Origin: DATFDN01 sp963830565
GTDB taxonomy: Bacteria > Pseudomonadota > Alphaproteobacteria > Acetobacterales > Acetobacteraceae
NCBI GenBank assembly: GCA_963830565.1
Contig: CAWHMO010000001.1
Coordinates: 1-64,000, forward strand
DNA: 64,000 bases
Direction of reading: 5' to 3'
This document shows, piece by piece, positions 24,641-35,347 of the stretch; position 1 is the first letter of the stretch, and each line of letters begins with the position of its first letter. A program made the position numbers and the translations under genes. The notes beneath the pieces are model-generated. The model was not told where the DNA came from and did not search any database. It was given only the letters and a program-made list of their open reading frames with translations.

Positions 24641-27238
24641 TCACCGACGCTGTTCGCGTGCGAAAAGCTGCTGTTGGAACCCGATGAACGCGCCCCTGAT
24701 CATGGGAACACCACCTAGCTCGGCCGCGGCATCGGTGACGGAATTGTATTTCAGTTGAAGAAGCTTCGGAAGCTTCTCTCGATTGAGTTCCTCGACTCCC
24801 TGGGTCACGTATTGGCCGAGCACGAAGTCGATGAATGTCCGCAGCTTGGCATCGTAGCGGGACAGGATTCCCGCCTTCCGGCCTGCAACCCGCTCCGCGC
24901 GTGTCATCGGCGCCAGTGCGAAGGCGACGTAGGCCAGGACGTCGAAAACGTCGCTCTCCGGGGCGTCGATGATTTGCGCCATCTCCGCCAGCGGCTCCGG
25001 CCCGAAGCCGCGAGCGCCGAGTTCGGTCAGGAGCGTGCGACGGGCTTCCGGATCGCCCCAGAGGGCACGCAGCTCGTCCTCGTCCTTGAACAGATCGGGC
25101 AGGTGGCCGAACAGGCTTTGCAGGAATTCGGCTGCGGATAGCGGCCGGCCATCCGGCCCCCAGAAGCTTGTCGCGCTGATGTGCTGGATGGTGCGGGCCT
25201 TCCCGTCGGCCAGGCGGATGACGACCTTCTCCATCCGTGGCGGAGGCTCGCGGGGATCGGGCGATTCGGCCGGCGGCTCGCCCGGAGGCGGGCACGGCGG
25301 CGCCGGTTCGGGATCGACCGGCTCGCCGTCCCATTCGGGGTCGAGGAAATGCTGATACGCGCCCTCGAAATCGTGGATGGTGAAGTAGTCCTTGCCGTCG
25401 TACAGCCGCGTGCCGCGCCCGATGATCTGCTTGAACTCGATCATGCTGTTGACCGGCCGCATCAGGACGATGTTGCGGACGTTGCGCGCATCGACGCCGG
25501 TGGACAGCTTCTGCGACGTGGTCAGGATCGTCGGGATCGTCTTGTCGTTGTCCTGGAACTGGCGAAGCCAGTGCTCGCCGATCGCGCCGTCGTCGGCGGT
25601 GACCCGCTCGCAGTAATGCGGGTCGGTGCTTGCCTTGGTCTGGTTGATCAGGTCGCGGATCGAGGCCGCGTGGTCCTGGGTGGCGCAGAAAACCAGCGTC
25701 TTCTGCCGCTGGTCGATTTCGCCCATGACGGTCTTGACCCGGTATTCCTCGCGGGCCTCGATCTCGATTGCCCGGTTGAACTGGCCGGACGTGTAGCGGT
25801 GGTTTTCCTTCACCTGACCGCTGATCACCGCGTCGTCCGAGGTGTAGACGTAGTCGTCGAGCGTGGTCTTGTGCTGGCGCACCTTGAAGGGCGTGAGGAA
25901 CCCGTCCTCGATCCCTTGGCGCAGCGAGTAGGTGTAAACGGGGCGCCCGAAATAGGCGTAGGTGTCCCGGTTCTCGTCGCGGCGCAGCGGGGTTGCGGTG
26001 AGGCCGAGCTGAACGGCGGGCGCGAAATACTCCATGATGGCCCGCCATTCGCCCTCGGCGTTGGCGCCGCCGCGATGGCACTCGTCGATGATGATGAAGT
26101 CGAAGAAGTCCGGGGGGTAGTCGCCGAAATAGGCGCCGCCCTCACCCGGATTGCCGCTTCGCGGCAATCCGACCTCTCCCGCGGAGCGGGAGAGGTGGTT
26201 GTCCTCGGGCGCGCCGCCCTCACCCGCCCCGGCTGCCGCCGGGGCGACCTCTCCCGCGTTGCGGGAGAGGGGGTCCTTCGTTCGCGGCAGGATCATCTCA
26301 GACGGCCGATTTGGCCTCCCACCCAATTGGGGAAGATGGTCCTTCATGCACGCCGAATTCACCTCTCCCGCTTGGCGGGAGAGGTCGCGGAGCGGAGCGA
26401 CGCGGGTGAGGGCCGGCTCCGGCGCGTCCGTCCTTCCGCTCGTGAAGGTCTGGAAGATGGTGAAGAAGATGCTGCCGTTCTTGGGCACCCTTCCCTTCTT
26501 CCGGATGGCGTCCGGCTTGATCCGCACCAGCGCGTCGTCGGGAAAGGCGGAGAAGTCCCTCCTGAGCGCATCATCGGCGAGGATGTTGCGATCGGCGAGG
26601 AACAGGATGCGCGGCCGGCGCGTCGGTTTGCCGCTTAGGTTCCAGCGTGAATGAAACAGCTTCCAGGATATCTGGAAGGCGATGAAGGTTTTCCCGGTAC
26701 CCGTGGCGAGGGTGAGCAGGATGCGTTTCTGGCCGGCGGCAATAGCGTCGAGGGTCTTTTCGACGGCATTGACCTGGTAGTAGTGCGGCGGCTTGGAACC
26801 GCCCTTGTCCTCGAACGGGATGGCGGCGAAGCGGTCGCGCCAGGCATTCGCTTCCGTGAAGGTCTCGGCCCATAGCGCGTCGGGGCTGGGCCAGGAATCG
26901 ACCGGGCCTTCCGCCCCGGTCTGCATGTCCGCCCGGTAGATGCCTTTTCCGTTGGTCGAATAGGCCCAGCGCGCGCCGAGCTTGCCGGCGTAGATCTTGG
27001 CCTGGCCCATTCCGGCGGTGACGGGCTTGTCTTCCGCCTTGGCCTCGATCACCGCGAGGTGGCGGCCCCGGACATGCAGCACGTAGTCGGCGGTGGTCGG
27101 TTCGCCGCGCTTGCCGGCGCCCAGGATGCGGCCGGGGGCGAGCTGTTCGCGGCGGATGCGGCTGTCCGGATGCACGCCCCAGCCGGCGGCTTTGAGCGCG
27201 GGGTCGATCAGCTCCGCGCGGGTCTCGGCTTCGTTCAT
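24641..27238 (-). CDS. hsdR: Type I restriction enzyme, R (endonuclease/translocase) subunit
   Basis: An 865-residue R subunit starting at ATG 27238, whose ATGA overlaps the end of hsdS. The N-terminal nuclease site is 'ADYVLHVRGRHLAVIEAKAE'. Helicase motifs follow: Walker A 'TLATGTGKTFIAFQ', DEAD-box 'IIIDECHRGG', motif III 'GLTATPLR' and motif VI 'QIIGRGTRLYDG'. Between motif I and the DECH box, about 95-100 residues are foreign to the family and are encoded by three GC-rich palindromic repeats (26137-26413), giving 'LSRQAGEV', 'LSRNAGEV' and 'LSRSAGEV'. The frame is intact across them. With hsdM and hsdS broken, restriction is probably inactive. Confidence 0.88.
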   Translation of the reverse strand: MNEAETRAELIDPALKAAGWGVHPDSRIRREQLAPGRILGAGKRGEPTTADYVLHVRGRHLAVIEAKAEDKPVTAGMGQAKIYAGKLGARWAYSTNGKGIYRADMQTGAEGPVDSWPSPDALWAETFTEANAWRDRFAAIPFEDKGGSKPPHYYQVNAVEKTLDAIAAGQKRILLTLATGTGKTFIAFQISWKLFHSRWNLSGKPTRRPRILFLADRNILADDALRRDFSAFPDDALVRIKPDAIRKKGRVPKNGSIFFTIFQTFTSGRTDAPEPALTRVAPLRDLSRQAGEVNSACMKDHLPQLGGRPNRPSEMILPRTKDPLSRNAGEVAPAAAGAGEGGAPEDNHLSRSAGEVGLPRSGNPGEGGAYFGDYPPDFFDFIIIDECHRGGANAEGEWRAIMEYFAPAVQLGLTATPLRRDENRDTYAYFGRPVYTYSLRQGIEDGFLTPFKVRQHKTTLDDYVYTSDDAVISGQVKENHRYTSGQFNRAIEIEAREEYRVKTVMGEIDQRQKTLVFCATQDHAASIRDLINQTKASTDPHYCERVTADDGAIGEHWLRQFQDNDKTIPTILTTSQKLSTGVDARNVRNIVLMRPVNSMIEFKQIIGRGTRLYDGKDYFTIHDFEGAYQHFLDPEWDGEPVDPEPAPPCPPPGEPPAESPDPREPPPRMEKVVIRLADGKARTIQHISATSFWGPDGRPLSAAEFLQSLFGHLPDLFKDEDELRALWGDPEARRTLLTELGARGFGPEPLAEMAQIIDAPESDVFDVLAYVAFALAPMTRAERVAGRKAGILSRYDAKLRTFIDFVLGQYVTQGVEELNREKLPKLLQLKYNSVTDAAAELGGVPMIRGAFIGFQQQLFAREQRR
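26137..26196 (+). repeat. GC-rich palindromic repeat inside hsdR, copy 1
   Basis: Two hairpins back to back after CCGCCCTCACCCG: GGATTGCCGC/GCGGCAATCC (26148-26170) and ACCTCTCCCGC/GCGGGAGAGGT (26172-26196, 3-nt loop). The second hairpin is common to all nine copies in the window. It lies in the hsdR frame. Confidence 0.85.
26214..26272 (+). repeat. GC-rich palindromic repeat inside hsdR, copy 2
   Basis: Same layout as copy 1: CCGCCCTCACCCG, a variable hairpin (CCCCGGC/GCCGGGG), then CCTCTCCCGC/GCGGGAGAGG at 26248-26270. It encodes 'LSRNAGEV' in the hsdR frame. Confidence 0.85.
26361..26413 (-). repeat. GC-rich palindromic repeat inside hsdR, copy 3 (reversed)
   Basis: ACCTCTCCCGC/GCGGGAGAGGT at 26361-26385 is followed, not preceded, by the spacer ending in CGGGTGAGGGC, so this copy is in the opposite orientation to copies 1 and 2. 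It encodes 'ALTRVAPLRDLSRQAGEV' in the hsdR frame. Confidence 0.85.
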
Positions 27239-28390
27239 GCGGCGAGGGCGTCGGAGGCCGTCAGTTCGCCGGAGAAGGCGCGGGCGAGGAGGGATTGCTT
27301 GAGTTCGGCGAGGGCGGCGAGCTTCGCTCGTTGGGTTACCGCTAGCCGTCCAGCGCAACGGCGAATTCATCCAATTGCCTCACTAAATCTGCTGCTGTAC
27401 TGCTGTCAGAAGGGACGACGATTGGAAGTTCTCACCATTTGAGCCTGGCTGATGGTGGGCGGCGTTGCCTGCCCTGCGTCGCGAAGACCGCTGCTATGGA
27501 ACTCGTCGGTAATCATCTGCACAGTAAAGAAATCGGCCCAGAATGCCCTTGTTTGGAGTGACCGCATTGATCTGCTGATTGGTCGTGATATCCCGTTCCG
27601 TAACGCCGGATTTCCCATCGTGCCACCGATGCATACCATCAATGCGGCGTCTGACCGAACAGCCGTGACCTCGTTGAGGCCTTCCTGACTCAATCCTTCA
27701 TCGGTCGTATGCCAGAGATCCGTCAGGCCGGAAGTCGCCTGGCTTAATGAACGGTAAATGGTCTCCGTAGTTGCTTCCTTTCCAAGGTCGGCGGTGTGCT
27801 GCCCGTTTGTAGCGATCCGACTTCTCTGAGCGCAAATGAACGGCCATTCCCTTTGAAGCTTCGCGAAATTACGATTATTGACCGCCGTCAACAGCTCACG
27901 GGCATTAGCCAAGTTCTTTTCGGCGTTCGCCATCGCGGTGGCAGTCGCCTCGAAGGCTTGATCCAGGATTGCGACGATGCGTTGCTGCTCGGCTAGCGGC
28001 GGCACGGGAATACAGGAAGTCTCGAAGGCGACGCATGCGTAGCGACTTCACCGTCGCTCCAACGGCGACTTCGGCCCAAGTAATTCTGTCGCCACGTAGG
28101 AAGTGGAACAGATCAGGCCGCGTGCAATGGGAACTCGAAAATCTATGGCGAGCGTAACGCGCGCTTGTGTAAGTCAACTTCCACTTGGAAGTAGCGCGGC
28201 AGGAACTCCGTTCCCTCACCGGGGATGATGAGAGCCTCGCAGTCGTACCAGTATCGACTGCTGCGCTTCATTCATCCTTCGGACCGATCAAAGACCACGT
28301 ATTCGCCATCGGCGCACCGCATCCTGCTGTACCGACTTGCCATCTTCGGATGCTGCCACTAAGGACTGCACGACGCGAGTTCCGTGTCTG
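27235..28390 (-). pseudogene. hsdS: Type I restriction-modification specificity subunit, multiply frameshifted
   Basis: Pieces of an S subunit lie in several frames: a target-recognition part ('CEALIIPGEGTEFLPRYFQV', 'GDRITWAEVAVGATVKSLRM'), the central conserved helix ('CIPVPPLAEQQRIVAILDQA'), a second recognition domain ('AALMVCIGGTMGNPALRNGI') and the C-terminal helix ('KLAALAELKQSLLARAFSGE'). Shifts are visible near 28020, near 27430 and near 27340. The last piece ends at 27235, overlapping the hsdR start as in an intact operon. With at least three shifts the protein cannot be made, unless the sequence is poor here. The start is not clear. Confidence 0.75.
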
Positions 28391-28401
28391 CCACCTCACC
28401 C

Positions 28402-30161
28402 TCACAGCAACGCCCTCACCCGCTCCAGCACGCGCGCGCTTTCCGCGTCCAGCGCCGCGATCTCGGCCAGGATCGCCTCCGGCGTCCGGATGCTCCGCCG
28501 CATCGCCCCCATTCGGGTTCTTGACCGACAAATCCCAAGTCTCCCGGTCGATGCCGTCCGCCTCCACCGTCCAGCTTTTCGGCCCCGCCTCGAACCCGGC
28601 CTGCAACCGGACGAACTCCGCCATATCGTCGTCGTTCAGCGCATTGGTCTTGCCCAGGCTGCGGCCCGGATCGAGCTTGTAGAACCAAATCCGCCGCGTC
28701 TTCCGCCCCTTCTCGAAGAACAGCACCACCGTCTTCACGCCCGCGCCCTGGAACGTGCCCTGCGGCATGTCCAGGATCGTGTGCAGGTCGCAGCTCTCCA
28801 GCAATTCCCGCCGCAGCGCGATGGAGGCGCCGTCCGTGTTCGAAAGAAAGGTGTTCTTGATGACGATCGCGGCGCGTCCGCCCGCGCGCAGCGAGCGCAT
28901 GAAGTGCTGCAGGAACAGATAGGCCGTCTCGCCCGAGCGGATCGGGAAGTTCTGCTGCACCTCCGCCCGCTCCGCCGCCGCCGAAGGGCGGATTGGCGAG
29001 CACGACGTCGAAGCGGTCCTTCTCCTGCAGGTCCATGACGTTCTCCGCCAGCGTGTTGGCGTGGAGGACGTTGGGCGCCTCGATCCCGTGCAGGATCATG
29101 TTCATGATGGCGATGACGTAGGCGAGGCTCTTCTTCTCCTTGCCGTGGAAGGTCCGCCTTTGCAGCGTCTCGCGGTCGGTCGTGCTTTGCGCCTGCGGCA
29201 GCAGGTATTCGTAGGCTTCGCACAGGAACCCGGCCGAGCCGCAGGCGCCGTCGTAGATGCGCTCGCCGATCCGGGGCTTCACGACCTGGATCATGGCGCG
29301 GATGAGCGGCCGGGGCGTGTAGTACTCGCCCCCGTTCCGCCCGGCATTGCCCATGTTCCTGATCTTGGCTTCATACAGATGGGAAAGCTCGTGCTTCTCC
29401 GTCTGCGAGCGGAACCGCAATCCGTCCACCAGCTCCAGCGCGTCGCGCAGCGAGTAGCCGGACTGGAATTTCGGCTTTATCTCCCCGAACACCTCGCCGA
29501 TCTTGTACTCGATCGTGTCGGGACCGGTCGCGCGGCGCTTGAAGCCCTGGAGATAGGGCCAGAGCTTGTCGTTGACGTAGGCGATCAGGTCGTCGCCGGT
29601 CAGCGCGCGGTCGTGGTCGAAGGAGCCGTCCTTCTTGCGCGGTGCGGCCCATGCGCCCCAGCGGTGCTCGTCGTCGATGATCGGCTGGTAGGGGTTGCCC
29701 TCCAGCTCGGCGTGCGTCTTCCGCTCGATTTCGAGGTCGTCGAGATATTTCAGGAACAGCATCCAGGACGTCTGCTCGGTGTAGTCGAGTTCGGTGGTCT
29801 GCCCCGCCTCGTTGCGGAGCACGTTGTCGATGGCCTTGAAGGTCTGCTCGAACCCGCCGCCGTTCTGGACGGCCGCCTTCGCCCGCGCCTTTGGAGGAGT
29901 CGCTTCCACTTCGGGGACAGCCTCGCGAGACGGCGCGTTGGCGCGAGCTGGCGCGGTCCTCGGGTGCCGGTCGGCCAGTGAAACAGAGCCGCCCTGCCCG
30001 CGTCCACGCACGACGGCGCCGTCTTCAACCAAGGCGTCGCGCACACGGTCGTAAGTGTCGTCCTGCCAGCCGAGTTCGTCCTGGAGCCGGCGGTTTCCCG
30101 CCGAGCCGCCAAGTCGGAGCAACGCGGCAATAAATCGGTCTCGGAGCGCCTCTCGGGCCAT
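28402..30161 (-). pseudogene. hsdM: Type I restriction-modification methyltransferase subunit, two frameshifts
   Basis: Starts at ATG 30161 with a helical N-terminal domain, then the N6-adenine methyltransferase core: SAM motif 'IYDGACGSAGFLCEAYEYL' and catalytic 'VVLANPPFGGG'. Just after NPPF, one extra base in a GGC run (28971-28985) shifts the frame; the protein continues as 'QQNFPIRSGETAYLFLQHFM' and 'LHTILDMPQGTFQGAGVKTV'. A second shift in a C-run (28505-28510) leads to the proper end 'PEAILAEIAALDAESARVLE', stopping at 28402. Both lesions are in simple repeats, so errors are possible. It is first in the hsdM-hsdS-hsdR operon. Confidence 0.85.
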
Positions 30162-30239
30162 GTGCTACCTGTTTTGGTTGTGTTCGCAGTGTCGCTCGGC
30201 CAAGCCGTTTTCTCAATGACAGGGGTCAGGTTTGCCGAG

Positions 30240-30740
30240 CTACCGCGGAAACGCGCCCGCCACCCTCACCCGCCGCGCCTCCGGCGCGGCGACCTCTCCC
30301 GCATGCGGGAGAGGTGAATTAGCGGTCGTTGGTTGCGTCGCGCTGCGGGCCGAGCTGGCAGCATCGTCCACCTCTCCCGCTGCGCGGGAGAGGTGGACGC
30401 GGAGCGCCGGGTGAGGGTCGCGGAGAGCCGCGAGGATCGTATTGGCAATGTACTCGGGGTTGGCGAGGATGTCGGTGTTCCAGAATCGGATCACACGCCA
30501 GCCGCGCGCTTGCAGCCAGGCGGTGCGGCGAGCGTCGGCAACCGAATCGGCGTGCTGGCCGCCGTCGGCTTCCACGATCAGGCGTCCCGCGACACAGGCG
30601 AAGTCGGCGATGAACGGGCCGGTCGGGTGCTGGCGGCGGAATTTGTGGCCGTGGAAGCGGCGGGCGCGGAGCAGGCGCCAGAGTTCGCGTTCGGTATCGG
30701 TCAGGTTTCGGCGGAGGACGCGGGCATGGCGGTTGGCCAT
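30240..30740 (-). CDS. DUF559 endonuclease-like protein with a repeat-derived C-terminus
   Basis: A 166-residue protein. Residues 1-110 are a DUF559 domain, a very-short-patch-repair-like nuclease fold ('LTDTERELWRLLRARRFHGH', 'FIADFACVAGRLIVEADGGQ', 'GWRVIRFWNTDILAN'), with the Asp and Glu-x-Asp positions of the active site present. From about residue 111 onward the sequence ('HLSRAAGEVD', 'SPLPHAGEVAAPEARRVRVA') is translated from two palindromic repeats (30261-30318 and 30369-30418). The native stop was probably lost by repeat insertion. DUF559 genes often accompany restriction systems. Confidence 0.85.
   Translation of the reverse strand: MANRHARVLRRNLTDTERELWRLLRARRFHGHKFRRQHPTGPFIADFACVAGRLIVEADGGQHADSVADARRTAWLQARGWRVIRFWNTDILANPEYIANTILAALRDPHPALRVHLSRAAGEVDDAASSARSATQPTTANSPLPHAGEVAAPEARRVRVAGAFPR
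30261..30318 (+). repeat. GC-rich palindromic repeat, copy 4
   Basis: CACCCTCACCC, then hairpin GCCGCGCC/GGCGCGGC (30272-30290), then ACCTCTCCCGC/GCGGGAGAGGT (30292-30315). It encodes the last residues of the DUF559 protein on the minus strand. Confidence 0.85.
30369..30418 (-). repeat. GC-rich palindromic repeat, copy 5 (reversed)
   Basis: CACCTCTCCCGC/GCGGGAGAGGTG (30369-30395), then spacer ending CCGGGTGAGGG at 30418. It is read in the DUF559 frame as 'HPALRVHLSRAAGEVD'. Confidence 0.85.
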
Positions 30741-30781
30741 GCGTCATGGTGCGGGATGGTGGTGAAGGAGGGGCTAACGCC

Positions 30782-30834
30782 GCCCTCACCCGCGTCGCTT
30801 CGCTCCGCGACCTCTCCCGCAGAGCGGGAGAGGT
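30782..30834 (+). repeat. GC-rich palindromic repeat, copy 6
   Basis: GCCCTCACCCGCG plus spacer, then ACCTCTCCCGC/GCGGGAGAGGT (30810-30834) with loop AGA. It is intergenic between the DUF559 gene and the nicotinamidase gene and faces copy 7. Confidence 0.85.
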
Positions 30835-30861
30835 GAACACGATCGGTCGGTGGAACCGTCC

Positions 30862-30915
30862 ACCTCTCCCGCTTCGCGGGAGAGGTCTGTCCCGGCGCGC
30901 AGCGCCGGGTGAGGG
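30862..30915 (-). repeat. GC-rich palindromic repeat, copy 7 (reversed)
   Basis: ACCTCTCCCGC/GCGGGAGAGGT (30862-30886) with loop TTC, then spacer ending CCGGGTGAGGGC. With copy 6 it forms an inverted pair; it ends 8 bp before the nicotinamidase stop codon. Confidence 0.85.
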
Positions 30916-30922
30916 CGGGGCT

Positions 30923-31573
30923 TCAGCCCCCGATCTCCGCCTCGCCCACGAACCGCACCCCCAGCCCCGCCAGCCGCTCCCGCGCCTCCTCGATCGTCGT
31001 CCGCCCATCTGCCGCTTGTAGCCCGATCCCCCGGCACGCATCCTCGATCACCACCACCTCGTAGGCGAGCCGCACCGCATCCTCGGCCGACCACGCGACG
31101 CAGAAATCCGTGGCCAGCCCGGCTAGGAACAGGCGGCGGAAGCCGCGCTGGCGGAGCCAGGCGTCAAGCCCCGTGGGGGTGCGGCGGTCGTTCTCGAAGA
31201 AGGTGGAGTAGCTGTCGATCCCCCGGTGGAAGCCCTTGCGCACCACGATTTCGATGCGGCGCTGGTCGAGGTCGGGATGCAGGGCGGCGTTCCGGGTGGC
31301 TTGCAAGGCGTGGTCGGGCCAGAGGACCTGGGGGCCGTAGGGCATCTCGATCGTGTCGTACGGCGCGCGGCCGGGATGGGCGCTGGCGAAGGAGGCGTGG
31401 CCTGGCGGGTGCCAGTCTTGCGTCGCGAAGGCGTGCAGGAAGGGGCCGGCGAGCAGGCGGTTGATCGGGGCGAGAACGGCGTCACCCTCGGGGACGGGGA
31501 GTTCGCCGCCGGGCATGAAGGTGGGCTGGAGATCGACGACGCCGAGTATGTCGGTGGCTTGGTCGATGCGCAT
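30923..31573 (-). CDS. pncA: Nicotinamidase / isochorismatase-family hydrolase
   Basis: A 216-residue cysteine hydrolase converting nicotinamide to nicotinate for NAD salvage. ATG 31573 is preceded by GAGGGTGAC, which comes from the edge of a palindromic repeat. The catalytic Asp is in 'VVDLQPTFMPGGELPV', the metal-binding residues in 'DWHPPGHASFASAHPG', the catalytic Lys in 'VRKGFHRGIDSYSTFF' and the nucleophilic Cys in 'GLATDFCVAWSAEDAVRL'. All PncA motifs are present. Confidence 0.92.
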   Translation of the reverse strand: MRIDQATDILGVVDLQPTFMPGGELPVPEGDAVLAPINRLLAGPFLHAFATQDWHPPGHASFASAHPGRAPYDTIEMPYGPQVLWPDHALQATRNAALHPDLDQRRIEIVVRKGFHRGIDSYSTFFENDRRTPTGLDAWLRQRGFRRLFLAGLATDFCVAWSAEDAVRLAYEVVVIEDACRGIGLQAADGRTTIEEARERLAGLGVRFVGEAEIGG

Positions 31574-31575
31574 GT

Positions 31576-31611
31576 CACCCTCACCCCGACCCTCTCCCAG
31601 AGGGAGAGGGG
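31576..31611 (+). repeat. GC-rich palindromic repeat, copy 8 (divergent)
   Basis: CCCTCACCCCGA then CCCTCTCCC/GGGAGAGGG (31590-31610). A shorter variant of the same family, directly upstream of pncA and supplying its ribosome binding site region. Confidence 0.75.
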
Positions 31612-31642
31612 GCGCTGTACGCACGGGCCTAGTCACAACGCC

Positions 31643-31678
31643 CCCTCTCCCGCTTGCGGGAGAGGGTCGGGGTGAGGG
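31643..31678 (-). repeat. GC-rich palindromic repeat, copy 9
   Basis: CCCTCTCCCGC/GCGGGAGAGGG (31643-31666) with a 2-nt loop, then TCGGGGTGAGGG. It ends 1 bp before the clpA stop codon, so it could serve as clpA terminator or mRNA end protector. Confidence 0.8.
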
Positions 31679-31679
31679 C

Positions 31680-34029
<2,350 letters not shown>

Positions 34030-34093
34030 GGGCGACGCTCCTAAGGCGCTCTGGCAAAGTCAGGAGATGGGGCGTGGGGACGGGGGGGCGCCA

Positions 34094-34423
34094 TCATTCC
34101 TTCTCGATCGTGCATTGCAGCGGGTGCTGGTTCTGGCGGGCGAGGTCCATCACCTGGGTGACCTTGGTCTCGGCCACCTCGTAGGTATAGACGCCACAGA
34201 CGCCGACGCCGCGGCGATGGACATGCAGCATGATGCGGGTCGCCTCCTCCCGATTCTTCTGAAAAAACCGCTCGAGGACATGTACGACGAATTCCATTGG
34301 AGTATAATCGTCGTTTAACATCAATACTTTATACATTGCCGGCTTGCGAGTTTTCGGCCGAGCCTTGACCACCACACCCGTGTTGGTCCCCTCACCGCCC
34401 CCGCGCTTGTCGTTGTCGCTCAT
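34094..34423 (-). CDS. clpS: ClpS adaptor protein
   Basis: A 109-residue adaptor that hands N-degron substrates to ClpA. ATG 34423 is taken as start (an ATG at 34441 is possible). A flexible polar N-terminus is followed by 'KPAMYKVLMLNDDYTPMEFV', 'VLERFFQKNREEATRIMLHV' and 'VCGVYTYEVAETKVTQVMDL'. The binding-pocket residues of the 'LNDDYTPMEFV' block are conserved. It is directly upstream of clpA, the usual operon. Confidence 0.95.
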   Translation of the reverse strand: MSDNDKRGGGEGTNTGVVVKARPKTRKPAMYKVLMLNDDYTPMEFVVHVLERFFQKNREEATRIMLHVHRRGVGVCGVYTYEVAETKVTQVMDLARQNQHPLQCTIEKE

Positions 34424-34568
34424 TGTCAGCTTCCGCGCCATCCGCACCCGTCGCGTCCGGTGTTTGCCACGGCGAGCATATCGGAAGGTCGCGGTCGGAT
34501 AAAAGGGCATTGCTGGGAGAGTTACGCCCGGGCCGACCGCGAGACACGCACTCGGGCGCGGAGACACG

Positions 34569-34598
34569 AAAAAGCCCCGGACGCGAACCGACCGGGGC
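34569..34598 (-). terminator. Rho-independent terminator of the phasin gene
   Basis: On the minus strand GCCCCGG pairs with CCGGGGC (34592-34598 with 34574-34580) and is followed by five U residues (34573-34569). It lies 24 bp past the phasin stop codon. Confidence 0.8.
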
Positions 34599-34621
34599 CT
34601 GATCGCGGCGGGACGCGCGGA

Positions 34622-35206
34622 TTAAGCCGCGCGGCCGAACTTCTCGACTGCGAGGCTCATGCGGGCCGTAACGGGCGCCAATGCCTGCTCGGTCAGCTTC
34701 AGCGAGGTCTCGGTGATCCGGCCGGACTCGGCGAACGTCTTCTCAATCGTCGTGCGGGCCAGCGCGGTCTGAACCTCGATCGCATCCTTAAGCGACTTCG
34801 CGCCGGCAATCGCCTTGAGCGCGGCCACAGTGTCCGCGATCTGCCCCTGCGCGGTCGCCGCGACCTGCTTGCCCAGGTCCTGCAACCCGGCGGCCCAGAT
34901 CTGACCCGACCGCATGACTGCGGCGATATTGCCCTGCCCGAAAGCTACCATCTCTTCAGTGGTCTTCATTGTCTTCTCCATTCCTTCCTGTAAGCGGGCC
35001 TGCGTCTGCTCGATTTCGGCCGCAGCCTGAGTGATACCGTCCCTGACCGAGGACGCCGCCTGGTCGACAGTGTCGGTCGTCGCACCGCTTGCTGAAGCCG
35101 CCGACATCACCGAAGCGGCCGCAAATTCGCTGGCGAGAGCTGCCGGCGCGGCCGCCGTCATGGCGCCAAGGGCCGCCTGATCCTCACTTCTGATTTTCAG
35201 TGTCAT
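34622..35206 (-). CDS. Phasin family protein
   Basis: A 194-residue, almost fully helical protein; ATG 35206 is chosen with AGGA upstream. The core 'AAAEIEQTQARLQEGMEKTM' to 'LGKQVAATAQGQIADTVAAL' is the amphipathic phasin_2 repeat that coats polyhydroxyalkanoate granules and limits their size. Two TGC-NNN-GCA palindromes upstream fit control by a PhaR-type repressor. A terminator follows. This implies that the host stores PHA, although no PHA synthase is in the window. Confidence 0.88.
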   Translation of the reverse strand: MTLKIRSEDQAALGAMTAAAPAALASEFAAASVMSAASASGATTDTVDQAASSVRDGITQAAAEIEQTQARLQEGMEKTMKTTEEMVAFGQGNIAAVMRSGQIWAAGLQDLGKQVAATAQGQIADTVAALKAIAGAKSLKDAIEVQTALARTTIEKTFAESGRITETSLKLTEQALAPVTARMSLAVEKFGRAA

Positions 35207-35287
35207 TGCCATCCTGCTCACTCCCGTCACTCCGTCCGTCCAACGGCTCGATGAACGCTGCCGAGCAGCCCCGCTCACCTAACCATC

Positions 35288-35304
35288 ATGCTGCATTGCA
35301 GCAT
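35288..35304. promoter_or_regulatory. PhaR-type palindrome, site 1
   Basis: ATGCTGC-ATT-GCAGCAT, a perfect 7-bp inverted repeat containing CTGC-N3-GCAG, the type of site reported for the PHA repressor PhaR in alphaproteobacteria. It lies 82-98 bp upstream of the phasin start codon. Confidence 0.6.
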
Positions 35305-35347
35305 AGTTGCGAGATAGGGCGGCTCAGGGCGTTCATCAAGAAGCTTT

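Noticed and set aside
24213..26081. 622-residue minus-strand frame over hsdR and tetR
   Set aside because: It runs in another phase of hsdR with long Pro runs; a shadow of high GC.
26137..31678. Repeated palindromes as a CRISPR array
   Set aside because: Repeats are irregularly spaced, lie in both orientations and inside genes, and no cas gene is present.
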